DNA of 15,166 nt from CAZOWL01 sp964583605 (lineage in GTDB: Bacteria; Pseudomonadota; Gammaproteobacteria; Chromatiales; Chromatiaceae): the NCBI GenBank assembly GCA_964583605.1, contig CAZOWL010000099.1, positions 1 through 15,166 of the forward strand, given 5' to 3'. Below, piece by piece: positions 1 through 7,615 of the stretch. Below the pieces are notes generated by a model. It saw nothing but the letters and a program-made list of their open reading frames with translations. It ran no database searches and was not told the DNA's origin. Both the position numbers and the translations under genes were made by a program. Position 1 is the first letter of the stretch; each line of letters opens with the position of its first letter.

Positions 1-2
1 CG

Positions 3-492
3 TGTAACTGGGTTCTGGAAGCGACCGCGGTTGAAATGCCGACGACAGGCGGAAGGAATGCGAGGTCCCCGGCCTCCACCGAAGCCTGCCGCGCGGGCGA
101 ATCACCCTGCCCGCTGGCGCTGCATCTGCTGCGCGTCATCGAACTGGCGCTCCGGGAGCAAAGCCCCGGGTCCGGTCCGGACGCCCAGATCGGCGCCGTC
201 GCCTTCATCCACCACTTCGGCACCTCCCTCAACGAGCACACCCATTTCCACATCTGCGTCATCGACGGCGTCTTTAGCAGGGGCACAGGATGATTCACCC
301 ATCGCCTTCTTCGCAGCCGAGCCCATGGATGCGCCGACGGTCGCCGCTGCGCAGTCCACCATTCGCCACTGGAGCGCATCGAGCGGATCGATGAGGAGCG
401 GATCGTCTACCACCTACCCAAGCCGATCCCCGACGGGCAGACTCGCCTCACGCTCACGCCACTGGAGTTCATCAGCCGCCTGGCGGCGCTGA
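3..492 (+). pseudogene. IS91-family transposase remnant
   Basis: This is a broken transposase of the IS91 type, a family that moves DNA by a Y2 HUH-like mechanism. The frame from about 120 to 293 reads into a block with GAVAFIHHFG, SLNEH and the signature THFHICVIDGVF, then stops at 291-293. Sequence in another frame continues for about 30 residues. From about 384 the original frame resumes with a typical family stretch (RIDEERIVYHLPKP, then LTLTPLEFISRLAALIP). The start, the Tyr-bearing middle and the usual PPRxHRHRY tail are missing. At least two frame changes and one internal deletion are needed to explain it. It lies head-on against the truncated phosphoketolase, so it may have mediated that truncation. 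Family assignment is confident from the HxHFH-type motif; the element's ends cannot be defined. Confidence 0.8.
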
Positions 493-496
493 TCCC

Positions 497-748
497 AGCG
501 GAAGAAGGTGGATAACGCAGAAGAAGAAGCGGTTCCTGAGTCGCATCCAGCACTGGAAAAATCGATTGCCGAAGGACCACCCTGCCCGCGAGCTGGGGCT
601 GACCATTGATGTCTTCAGGGCGATAGAGATACTGGAAGAGGATCTGACACCCGCCCAGCGCAAGCGCCATGCTGGGGCCCTATGACGCATCAAGCAGTTG
701 AAGGCGCTGCTGGGGGAATCCGAGGACCACAGCTCCGACCAGGACTGA
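497..748 (+). pseudogene. Unidentified C-terminal gene fragment with in-frame stop
   Basis: I do not recognise this protein. The frame from about 497 reads about 62 residues that look coding (KKKRFLSRIQHWKNRLPKD, then ELGLTIDVFRAIEILEEDL). It reaches a TGA at 683-685 and continues in the same frame for 20 more residues (RIKQLKALLGESEDHSSDQD) to a TGA at 746-748. The TGA follows CTA and precedes CGC, so a C-to-T change of CGA (Arg) would explain it. There is no start codon in this frame and no membrane or signal segment; the fragment is basic and probably helical. It directly follows the transposase remnant and could be a truncated host gene or a passenger. That it is a degraded coding sequence is inferred from composition and the continuous frame. 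Confidence 0.45.
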
Positions 749-755
749 GGGTGGG

Positions 756-1611
756 TCACCGCCTGCTTGTCCTTGGAGACTCGATCCGGCGGCTCTCGGC
801 GATGGCGGTATCGAGGATCGCCGCCATCTGTTGGTGCATGGTCTCGGGGTCATCGCCCTCGACGAAATAGGGCGTGTAGCCGTAGCCGTGGAAGAGCGCC
901 TGGAGGCGATCATGGCTGATGCGCGAAAGGATCGTCGGGTTGGCGATCTTGTAGCCGTTGAGGTTGAGGATCGGCAGCACCGCCCCGTCGCGGATCGGGT
1001 TGATGAACTTGTTCGAATGCCAGGCGGTGGCGAGCGGCCCCGTCTCGGCCTCGCCGTCGCCGACGACGCAGGCGACGATCAGGTCAGGGTTATTCAGGCA
1101 GGCACCGTAGGCGTGGGACAGGCTGTAGCCCAGTTCGCCGCCCTCGTGGATGGACCCAGGGGTCTCCGGGGTGACGTGGGAGCCGATGTGCCCCGGGGAA
1201 GGAGAACTGCTTGAAGAACTTCTTGAGGCCCAGCGCGTCCTCGCTCTTGTCTGGGTAGACCTCGGAGTAGGTGCCCTCGAGGTAGGTCGGATGGAGCACG
1301 CCCGGGGCGCCGTGACCGGGGCGGGCCATGAAGATCATGTCGAGATCCTCGTGCTTGATGCAGCGGTTCAGATGCGCCCAGACGAAGGAGAGCGCCGGGC
1401 TCGCGCCCCAGTGCCCGAGCAGGCGGTGCTTGACGTGCTCGACCGCGAGTGGCTCCTTGAGGAGCGGGTTGTCGCGCAGGTAGATCGTGCCGACGGAGAG
1501 GTAGTTACAGGCGCGCCACCAGGCGTCGGGGCGCTTGAGCTCATCCGCGGTCAGGGGTTGGGATCGGGAGGGCTGGAGCTTGGCTGGCTGGGCACTCGGG
1601 GCGTCGCTCAT
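756..1611 (-). pseudogene. xfp: Phosphoketolase (Xfp), truncated and frameshifted
   Basis: This is the N-terminal third of a xylulose-5-P/fructose-6-P phosphoketolase, a TPP enzyme that splits sugar phosphates to acetyl phosphate. The ATG at 1611 has a good AGGAG site 7 bases upstream. Recognisable blocks are WWRACNYLSVGTIYLR, VKHRLLGHWGASP, the GHGAPG motif, a TYSEVYP-type stretch and KKFFKQFSFPG. Frame is then lost at a CCCCGGGG run (1191-1198), where one extra G would explain everything. In the next frame HEGGELGYSLSHAYG, GDGEAETGPLA and LNLNGYKIANPTILSRIS continue the family. Homology ends near 790 and the frame stops at 756, giving about 285 codons against roughly 800 in the family. The PKGWTGP region and the C-terminal domains are absent. 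It is inactive as read. The indel could be a sequencing error, but the 3' truncation next to transposase debris is harder to explain that way. Confidence 0.9.
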
Positions 1612-1640
1612 CGTTCTCTCCTGAGGGGTGAATTCGGGGA

Positions 1641-1937
1641 TCAACATGGATCGACCGGCTGCGCGTCGTCGTTCCAACGTTGCTGGGGAAACACGCCTTG
1701 TCGGGCGTCAGGTTCCGGCATCGACTGCGACTCCTCAGGCGGGACCATGTCCTCGGGTGCCTGCAGTGCGGTGTCGATGACGCGATGCCAGCGAGCACCC
1801 GTTCCACCGCGGGCGACGGCAGCTCCAAGCGCAGCGTTGTTGCCGAGCTGAGTGTGCCGCACCTTGTCGCCCATCAGGAGCATGGGCGTGCCGAGCGCGA
1901 TCAGGTTGAGCACGAGGAGGTTCTTGATTTAGCGGCG
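1641..1937 (-). pseudogene. glgX: Glycogen debranching enzyme (GlgX type) remnant
   Basis: This is the scar of a GlgX/isoamylase-type glycogen debranching enzyme. The minus frame reads IKNLLVLNLIALGTPMLLMGD, matching the late barrel segment of the family (K/R-N-x-L...GTPML-x-GDE). It continues RHTQLGNN, where intact enzymes have RTQxGNNNAY. It then jumps to RWHRVIDTALQAPEDMVPP, which resembles the C-terminal domain (W-RVIDTAL-S-P-D). The 100 or more residues that normally separate these blocks are missing. A TAA at 1929-1931 precedes the first block, and no N-terminal two thirds exist. The remnant is immediately upstream of, and co-oriented with, the truncated phosphoketolase. That order suggests a former glycogen/phosphoketolase operon. 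The family call rests on the GTPML...GNN block and is fairly secure. Confidence 0.7.
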
Positions 1938-2158
1938 GCGTAGGGTCTCGATCTACGGGTTGTCGCTAGGTCGCTCGATGCCGCAATTCCAGCCATCTCT
2001 TTCCCTCGGAAAATCCGTATGTCTTGACCGGTACCCGCGCCGGCTCCCGGCGATTGCCGGCAGTGTCATGATCGGCAACAATCGGAGTGCTCAACGATCT
2101 GCCCGCGCCAGACGCACCGGCTTGCCGGTGCGGCGCGCGGTTTCTCTCAGGTAACGCC

Positions 2159-2725
2159 GTGGAAGCCAAGAAGCTCGATACGATCGACGACTTGCTGCGA
2201 TGTGCCGAAGAGCGCGTCGAGCTGATCAACGGCGAGATCGTCAAGCGGCCGATGGCCCGCTCCGATCACGCGCTGGTGCAATCCAGCATCTCCGACGAGG
2301 TCGCTGTTCTGAAGAGAAAGGATGGCCCAGGGGGCTGGTGGATCATGCCCGAGATCAGCGTCAAGTACAGTGAGACGGAATGCCCAAGCCATGATTTGGC
2401 CGGATGGCGACGGGAGCGCTTGCCCCGCAGACCGACTGGCATCATGGATATTCCGCCGGACTGGGTGTGTGAGATTACGTCGCCAGGGCACGAGCGGAAG
2501 GACCTCTTTCACCACTTCATGCTCCTGCAGCGCACTGCAGTCCCCTACTACTGGATCATTTCCCCAGAGGACAAGACGCTGATCGCCTATCGACTCGTCG
2601 ACGCAAAGTATCACGTCGTGTTCTCGGTGGAGTGCGGCGTCGAGCCGGCGGCGAATAAGGTGCGAGTCCCCCCGTTCGAAGAGATCGAGATGGACCTGCG
2701 CTACGTCTTCGGGGACGAAGACTGA
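2159..2725 (+). CDS. Uma2 family (DUF820) PD-(D/E)xK nuclease-fold protein
   Basis: This 188-residue protein belongs to the Uma2/DUF820 family, proteins with a PD-(D/E)xK nuclease fold that are numerous in cyanobacteria and purple bacteria and mostly uncharacterised. Visible features are the N-terminal helix with ERVELINGEIVKRP, then SDHALVQ, GGWWIMPEISVKY, HDLAGWRRERLP, IPPDWVCEITSPGHERKD and YYWIISPEDKTLIAY. The E of EISV, the D of HDLAGW, the E of WVCEI and the following K are the likely active-site set. I chose the GTG at 2159, which starts VEAKKLD, as in relatives that begin just before the KLD segment. A longer reading from GTG 2087 adds a Pro/Cys-rich stretch that does not look like the family. 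It is the only intact plus-strand gene and meets the P-II-like gene tail to tail with 20 bases between. Such genes are often mobile singletons; no partner is visible. Confidence 0.85.
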   Translation: MEAKKLDTIDDLLRCAEERVELINGEIVKRPMARSDHALVQSSISDEVAVLKRKDGPGGWWIMPEISVKYSETECPSHDLAGWRRERLPRRPTGIMDIPPDWVCEITSPGHERKDLFHHFMLLQRTAVPYYWIISPEDKTLIAYRLVDAKYHVVFSVECGVEPAANKVRVPPFEEIEMDLRYVFGDED

Positions 2726-2745
2726 CCCGTACTGACCAAGATTGC

Positions 2746-3129
2746 CTAGATCTCGCCCGGCTCGTCGGCGATACCTTCCGGCAGCCTGAAGGGCGTGGCC
2801 AACAGCAGCGGCGTCATGAACAGGGCGCCGCCGCCGGGTCGATGGAGGTCGGCCTGCTCGTAGATGCGATCGAAGACCCTCTCCGCGTCTTCGGCATCGA
2901 CGACGATCCGGACCAGCCGCACCAGATTCGGCTCGGGGAGCTTGCCCCGCCGCGTGACGGCCTCGCGCAGCACCGAATGCCCGCGACAGTAAAGGCTATC
3001 GGCCCGGGTGATCCCCTCGTCCCGCAGCCAGGCGAGCAGCCGCCGCTCGGTGCCGTCGTCCGGCAGGATGCAGGAGATCAGCTTGGCCGCCTGGCCCGGT
3101 ACCCGTGGGTCTAGCTGTACCTGGCTCAC
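2746..3129 (-). CDS. P-II-like protein 2
   Basis: This small protein (127 codons) looks like a P-II/GlnB-fold signalling protein, the type that forms trimers and binds nucleotides or small metabolites to control a partner transporter. The pattern is a first beta strand (KLISCILPDD), helix (GTERRLLAWLRDEG), strand plus loop (ADSLYCRGH), then VRLVRIVVDAEDAERVFDRIYEQADLHRPGGGALFMTPL. That last part fits the second beta-alpha unit with a Gly-rich turn. The Tyr of the classical uridylylated T-loop is not obvious. It starts at GTG 3129, whose GTGA overlaps the TGA of the preceding P-II-like gene, so the two are translationally coupled. It ends the block that begins with DUF1704 and SulP. P-II-like is inferred from pattern and context; a search would settle it. 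Confidence 0.7.
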   Translation of the reverse strand: MSQVQLDPRVPGQAAKLISCILPDDGTERRLLAWLRDEGITRADSLYCRGHSVLREAVTRRGKLPEPNLVRLVRIVVDAEDAERVFDRIYEQADLHRPGGGALFMTPLLLATPFRLPEGIADEPGEI

Positions 3130-3500
3130 TGCGCGTCCCCCTGGCTCGGTACCCGGGCGAGGACCTCGCGCGGCACATAGGTGGCCATCCGCTCAACCGG
3201 CGTGACGTAGGGCAGGCCGGCGCCGGGCACATCGAGTCCCGCGGCGCGATAGACCGCCTCGAAGACCGCGTCCTGATAGTCGGTGGCGACCAGGATGCTG
3301 ACGACGTCCTTCTCCGCCTCGATGGCGATGCCCAGCAGCCCGAGCCGCTCCCGCGGGCCAATGCCCCTGGCGTGGTGGATCAGCGCCCCGGCGGCCCCCA
3401 TGGTCCGAGCGGCCTCGATGACCGCATCGCCGCGCCCGGCGGCGACGGCGCAGGTGATCAGCGCCACATCGGTCAGATAGGTGATCTTGTTGTCCTTCAT
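3126..3500 (-). CDS. P-II-like protein 1, coupled to DUF1538
   Basis: This protein of 124 residues is of the P-II family type. It has a first beta strand (DVALITCAVAAGRGD), helix (AVIEAARTMGAAGALIHHARG) and a middle region (IGPRERLGLLGIAIEAEKDVV). A second beta-alpha unit (SILVATDYQDAVFEAVYRAAGL) and a Gly/Pro loop (DVPGAGLPYVTPVER) follow. That order matches the ferredoxin-like fold of P-II, with VPGAGLPYVTPVE in the place of the C-terminal nucleotide-binding part. Its ATG at 3500 lies in an ATGA overlap with the stop of the DUF1538 gene, so production is tied to that membrane protein. Its own TGA overlaps the next P-II-like gene in the same manner. P-II proteins next to transporters (AmtB-GlnK, SbtA-SbtB) usually gate them, so control of the DUF1538 or SulP transporter is a reasonable inference. 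Confidence 0.8.
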   Translation of the reverse strand: MKDNKITYLTDVALITCAVAAGRGDAVIEAARTMGAAGALIHHARGIGPRERLGLLGIAIEAEKDVVSILVATDYQDAVFEAVYRAAGLDVPGAGLPYVTPVERMATYVPREVLARVPSQGDAQ

Positions 3501-5072
3501 ACCAGTGCCTGGACCTCTTGCGCGTGGTGAATGACCGTTTGGTCGCGGGCAGCCCGTTCCTGTCGGCCGGCCTGCACACGCGCCCAGAGCCCGGTCAGCA
3601 GCACGCTGATGATCGGACCGATGGAGGCGAGGCAGAGGATGCCGAAGCCCTCGACGGCTGCGGTCGCATTGCCGAGCCCGAGCCCCATCGCCAGTACTAG
3701 CGGCACCGTGATGGGGCCGGTCGTGACGCCGGCGCTGTCCCAGGCGACGTTGACGAAGGCCTCCGACGAGACGGCCGTCAGCAGGGCGGCGAGCAGATAG
3801 GGCGGGACGATGAGCCAGACCAGTGGCAGGTCGAAGACGAGCTTGGTGACGCCCAGCGCGATGCCGCAGGCGACCCCGACCGAGACGGCCAGGATCAACG
3901 TCCGCTTCTTGAAGAAGCCATTAGTCAACTGCTCGGCAGTGACCCCCAGCGCGTTCAGCGCCGGCTCGGCGATGGTGGCCCCGAACCCCAGCACCCAGGC
4001 GAACACCAGTGCGATGGTCACCCCGACCGCATAGCGGTACAGCGGTGAGTCGTCCGCCCCGGGAATCTCCATGAAGGCGGCCGGGACCAGCGAGCCCGCG
4101 CTGCCGCCGAGCTTAGAGAGCCCATAGGTCAGGCCGAGGTTGAAGAGGCACATGCCGAGCACGGTCAACCCGATGCCAAGGGCCATCTCCCGCGGGCGCG
4201 GCAGACGCTCCCTCAGCACCAGCTTGAGGATCAGCAGCAGGAACAGCACCAGCGGTAGGATGGCGCGGATGCCCATCACCACCTCCAGACCGGGGCTGCG
4301 CTCATACCAGGCGAGGGTCTCCGTCTCGGCGCCTATCGTCGCTGCAGCGGCGGCGATCGCGGTCGGGGTGACGGTCCCGGCCACATAGAAGGTTAGCAGC
4401 AGGACGCCGACGATCGGAAACAGCGAGGCCAGGGTCACGATGCCGAAGCCGGAGAGACCGGAATCGGCCCTGCCGGCGGCGGCCGCGATGCCGATACCGA
4501 GCGACAGTACCAGCGGCACGGTAACCGGGCCGGTGGTCACTGCGCCGGCATCCCAGGCCAGCCCGAGGACCTTGGTCAGCTCCGGATCGGCCGCGGCGTA
4601 CAGTGTGAGGCCGAGCACCGGGACCAGGGAGGCGTAGATCAGCGGCTTCAGGCTCCAGCCGTGCAGGAAGCGCAAAGGTCCCCAGCACCGCGGCGAGGCC
4701 GACGCTCGCGCCGATCACGAGCACCAAGGCCATCGTCCATTCGTTGAGCAGCGCCCAGAGGTAGGGTGCCTGCTCCGGTGAGATATTCTGCCCGGCAGTC
4801 TTGAGGGCACCGATCGCGGGCTCAGCAAAGGTCACGCCGATGCCGAGCAGCAGCGTGATGAAGAGCACCAGCGGCAGCGGTGACTTGCGCGGCAGCGTAT
4901 GTCCGATCAGCTCGCCGAATGGCATCAGGCCGAGCTTCAAGCCTTCCATGAAGAGCATCAGACCGACGATGACGGCGAAGAGGCCGCCGGTGACGACCCA
5001 AGAGTCGTCGATGAGCTGGCGCAGGATCAGGATCTGGAACAGCGCGAGATAGAGCGCGAGGGGCACCACCGC
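3497..5072 (-). pseudogene. DUF1538 two-repeat membrane protein, one frameshift
   Basis: This is an integral membrane protein with two DUF1538 repeats. A pair of such proteins (UmpA/UmpB of Halomonas) has been reported as a Na+(Li+,K+)/H+ antiporter, recalled from the literature. The first part, from a GTG at 5072 or 5069, reads VVPLALYLALFQILILRQLI, GLMLFMEGLKLGLMPFGELI and GVTFAEPAIGAL. After about 130 codons the frame breaks at an AAA run (4674-4676). Removing one base joins VLGT to LRFLHGWSLKPLIY and gives about 524 residues. The repeats are evident: FAEPAIGAL against IAEPALNAL, and AWDAGAVTTGPVTVPLVLSL against AWDSAGVTTGPITVPLVLAM. Each repeat ends in GFGI...ASL/I-PI-V-LL. The start is uncertain because no ATG with a good site is visible. 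The stop overlaps the P-II-like ATG. The indel is either inactivating or a sequencing error. Confidence 0.82.
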
Positions 5073-5153
5073 CTTGACCTGCTCCCTGGACGGTTTCGTC
5101 GCTGCGATAGAGGGACTGTTGCGCTGTACTGTGCCTCGCGAGCGCGAAAACCG

Positions 5154-6158
5154 TCACAGATAACGCCCCGCCGCGGTCACGAGGTCCTCGCGGTGGGGCA
5201 GGTCCCGCGTGGCGATCGTGACCGGCAGCAGGGTGGCGCGCTCCCCGCGAGCGTTCTCGAGCTCTTGAAAGACCATCCGGCGCGCCGATGGATCGGCGGG
5301 ATCGAGGCGAATGTTCATGGCGCTCAAGCAAAGGTCCACCTCGTGCTTGGAGACCTGATGCTCAGCCTGTCCCAGCCGCTCGGCGACGACGTCCAGATGC
5401 GCTGTCAGCACGCTCGCATCGGCCCCGAGCGCCTGGAGCTGCTGCGAGACGGCGTCGAGGTCGGTTTGCAGCGCGGCCTGCTCGCCGCTGCCCGCCTCAG
5501 GCGTATCGAAGCTCAGGCTGCCGCGCTGCATGGCTCGCAGCTTGCGCTGCAACAGGTCACGCTGGCGCTTGAGGTCCGCCCGCTGCACGCTTGCCTCGGT
5601 GATTTGGATCAGAGCCAGGACGAGCAGGTGATCGAAGGCACGTCGCTTCAGGAAGCGCCCGGACTCCTCCGCGCTCGCTCGGGGCTCCAGCAGGCGATGC
5701 CCCGAGAAGCTCACCGACACCTGGGCCACGTCGCGCCGCACCTGGTCCCCCACCAGATCCATGCCGAGGATGTTGCGCTCCGCACGGCGCGCCAGGAGCA
5801 GTGCGCTGACCTGCTCGACTCCCCGCCCTTCGCTGCCAGCAAGGTAATCCGTCAGTGCCCGGTCGCGTCCGAAGACCTGCAGCATGTCCTGGATGGAGGC
5901 GAACAGTGCGGCGAGTCGGACATCGTCACGATAGCCGTCCGGCCCGGCCGCCACAGGCGCCGGGAAGCTGTCCACCAGGGTCACAACATGGTCGATCGCG
6001 TGGATGACCGGCCCACGCAGCCGCTTGCGGTAACCCGACACGAGCCGCAGCCGCGGATCGGTGCCATCCACCGCCCGGTCGATGGCCATCTCGATCAGGG
6101 TCTCGGGGTAACGGCCGACCGTCTCGCGGCCGCCGAAGATGGACTGAAACAGCCTCAA
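5154..6158 (-). CDS. Uncharacterised 334-residue protein with coiled coils
   Basis: I do not recognise this protein. I chose the TTG at 6158 because a perfect GGAGG lies 7 bases upstream and the following residues (RLFQSIFGGRETVGRYPETLIEM) look like a natural N-terminus. Longer readings run into intergenic sequence. The protein is soluble-looking, without signal peptide or membrane segment. An N-terminal part (about residues 10-110) contains GYRKRLRGPVIHAIDHVVTLV. A middle part follows, with ALLLARRAERNILGMDL. Two strongly charged heptad-like helices (about 188-212 and 228-272, rich in Q, L, R and E) precede a C-terminal segment. It sits between SulP and the DUF1538 gene, 81 bases before the latter, in the same direction. 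A structural or regulatory role for the transport block is a guess from position only. Confidence 0.7.
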   Translation of the reverse strand: MRLFQSIFGGRETVGRYPETLIEMAIDRAVDGTDPRLRLVSGYRKRLRGPVIHAIDHVVTLVDSFPAPVAAGPDGYRDDVRLAALFASIQDMLQVFGRDRALTDYLAGSEGRGVEQVSALLLARRAERNILGMDLVGDQVRRDVAQVSVSFSGHRLLEPRASAEESGRFLKRRAFDHLLVLALIQITEASVQRADLKRQRDLLQRKLRAMQRGSLSFDTPEAGSGEQAALQTDLDAVSQQLQALGADASVLTAHLDVVAERLGQAEHQVSKHEVDLCLSAMNIRLDPADPSARRMVFQELENARGERATLLPVTIATRDLPHREDLVTAAGRYL

Positions 6159-6223
6159 TGCATGACCTCCTTCAGGGACCTTCGGGAACGGCTCGAGAAC
6201 AACCGGCACAGCTCGACCGAGGA

Positions 6224-6248
6224 CCCCTCTCCCCAGCGGGGAGAGGGG
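6224..6248. repeat. Perfect 11-bp hairpin of CCCCTCTCCCC type
   Basis: CCCCTCTCCCC (6224-6234), a 3-base loop (AGC) and GGGGAGAGGGG (6238-6248) form a perfect stem, followed by more G-rich sequence (TTGGGGTGAGGGG). Sequences of this kind are common dispersed intergenic repeats in proteobacteria. It lies in the 146-base gap between the SulP stop and the start of the 334-residue protein. It has no T-run on either side, so it is not a classic terminator, but it could attenuate transcription or protect mRNA between the two genes. Confidence 0.7.
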
Positions 6249-6304
6249 TTGGGGTGAGGGGAGAGCGCTGCGGGAGCCTGTTCAGGTTGTCGTTGCACGG
6301 TTAC

Positions 6305-7598
6305 TCATCCAGATCGGTCGGCCTTGGTATCGGGCTGGTCCTGATTCACGGTCTGAGCGAGGTACCGCTCCATCGCCATCGGCAGATTGTGGAGCAGGCG
6401 CTCGCGACCCAGCGTCTCGCCGAGCGATGAGCGCTGCACCATCGTTAGGACCTCCGGATTGAGGGCCGCCAGCCAGAGCATGCCGCCGCGCTCGCGCAGC
6501 CGCTCCTCGCCTTCGATCAGCATCTTCAGCGCCGAGTACTCGATGTCGGGCACGGCGCTGAAGTCCATGACCACCACCCTGGGCTGGGCGGCGTCGATCA
6601 GCGGCCAGATCTGCTCGCCGAGGCGCTGGGCATTGGCGAAGAAAAGGCGTCCCTCGGGTCGGACCAGCAGCAGTCCGGGGAAGGTCTCATCCTCCGGGTG
6701 AGCATCCGACCTCGGGCGGAAGACCTGCGTGCCGGGCTTGCGGCCGAGCACGTAGAGGCGCGGGTTGGCCGCCTGGTAGGCCATGGCCACCAAGGAGACG
6801 ATGATCGCGACCAGGATGCCCTTCAGCGTCCCGAGCAGGACCACGCCGGCGAAGGCGGCCAGGGCCCACAGATACTCCATGCGCCGGATGCGCAGGATGG
6901 CGCCGAACTCCGCCGGCTGGATCAGGCCGATCGAGTAGACGATGACCACCGCCGCCAGGGTCGCCAGCGGCATCAGACCCATCAGGGGCGCCAGCAAGAC
7001 CAGGGTCGCCAGCGCCGCGCCGGCCGTCACCAGGCCGGCGACCTGGCTGCGGGCGCCGGCGCGTCTGTTCACGGCCGTCTGCGAGGTGCCGCCGCCCGCG
7101 GGCATGCCGCTGAACAGGCCGCCGACCAGATTGCCCACACCGGTCGCCACCAGCTCCCGGTTCGGCTGAGGGCGCGGCTCACCGGGGCCGGCGAAGGCCC
7201 GCGCCCGGCTCCGAGATGAAGCTCGCGACGACCCCCAGGCGCAGCACCGCGGCCAGGATCAGCATGAAGCCGACCAGGAACGCGAGTGTCGCGGAGGCGG
7301 TGAGCAGGGCCGCGGGGTCCCCACCGGGGGCGACGAGCGCGAGCTGCGCGCCAGTGAGGATCGCCAGTGTGGTCGTGGTGCTGACGCTCAGCGGCCGCGA
7401 GCTGCCGAGGATGGCGTAGATCACCATCGAGACGAAGGCCGTGTAGAGTCCGACCTCCACCGGCAGACCGGCAATGGTGGCGTAGGCCATGGCCTTCGGA
7501 ACGACCACCGCGGCGGTGGTCAGGCCGGCGACCAGATCCAGGCGCAGCCAGGTCTTTTCATACTGAGTGAGCCAGTCAACCATCGGTATGGGACGCAT
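6305..7598 (-). pseudogene. SulP family anion transporter with STAS domain, internal deletion
   Basis: SulP proteins are membrane carriers for sulfate, bicarbonate or other anions with a cytoplasmic C-terminal STAS domain. From ATG 7598 the N-terminal part reads WLRLDLVAGLTTAAVVVPKA, YATIAGLPVEVGLYTAF and VSTTTTLAILTG, and ends with SFISEP near 7205. Directly after, in another frame, the sequence resumes with ARAFAGPGEPRPQPNRELVA, then GMPAGGGTSQTAVNRRAGAR. Further membrane segments follow, then a STAS domain (VVVMDFSAVPDIEYSALKML). Family members have well over 100 residues with several membrane helices between SEP and the RAFA/GEP block. These are gone and the junction is out of frame (stop at 7179), so no full transporter can be made. 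It starts 18 bases after the DUF1704 stop. Substrate cannot be read from sequence; P-II-like neighbours make bicarbonate a candidate. Confidence 0.88.
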
Positions 7599-7615
7599 GA
7601 GGGTTCAATGCCAGT

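Noticed and set aside
1150..1851. Plus-strand frame of 233 codons opposite xfp and glgX remnants
   Set aside because: Low-complexity shadow; the minus strand carries clear family motifs.
2087..2158. Earlier GTG start for the Uma2-family gene
   Set aside because: The added stretch is Pro/Cys-rich and unlike family N-termini; GTG 2159 places the conserved KLD segment at the start.
6156..6162. Mini-ORF ATG-CAT-TGA overlapping the TTG start of the 334-residue gene
   Set aside because: Two codons overlapping the start are easily chance; no evidence of leader control.
6224..6248. Intrinsic terminator between sulP and the 334-residue gene
   Set aside because: The stem is strong but no T-run follows on either strand; listed as a repeat.
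4899..6257. Long plus-strand frame of 452 codons opposite the 334-residue and DUF1538 genes
   Set aside because: It mirrors the minus-strand genes, has no ribosome site and no family-like motifs; typical antisense shadow in GC-rich DNA.
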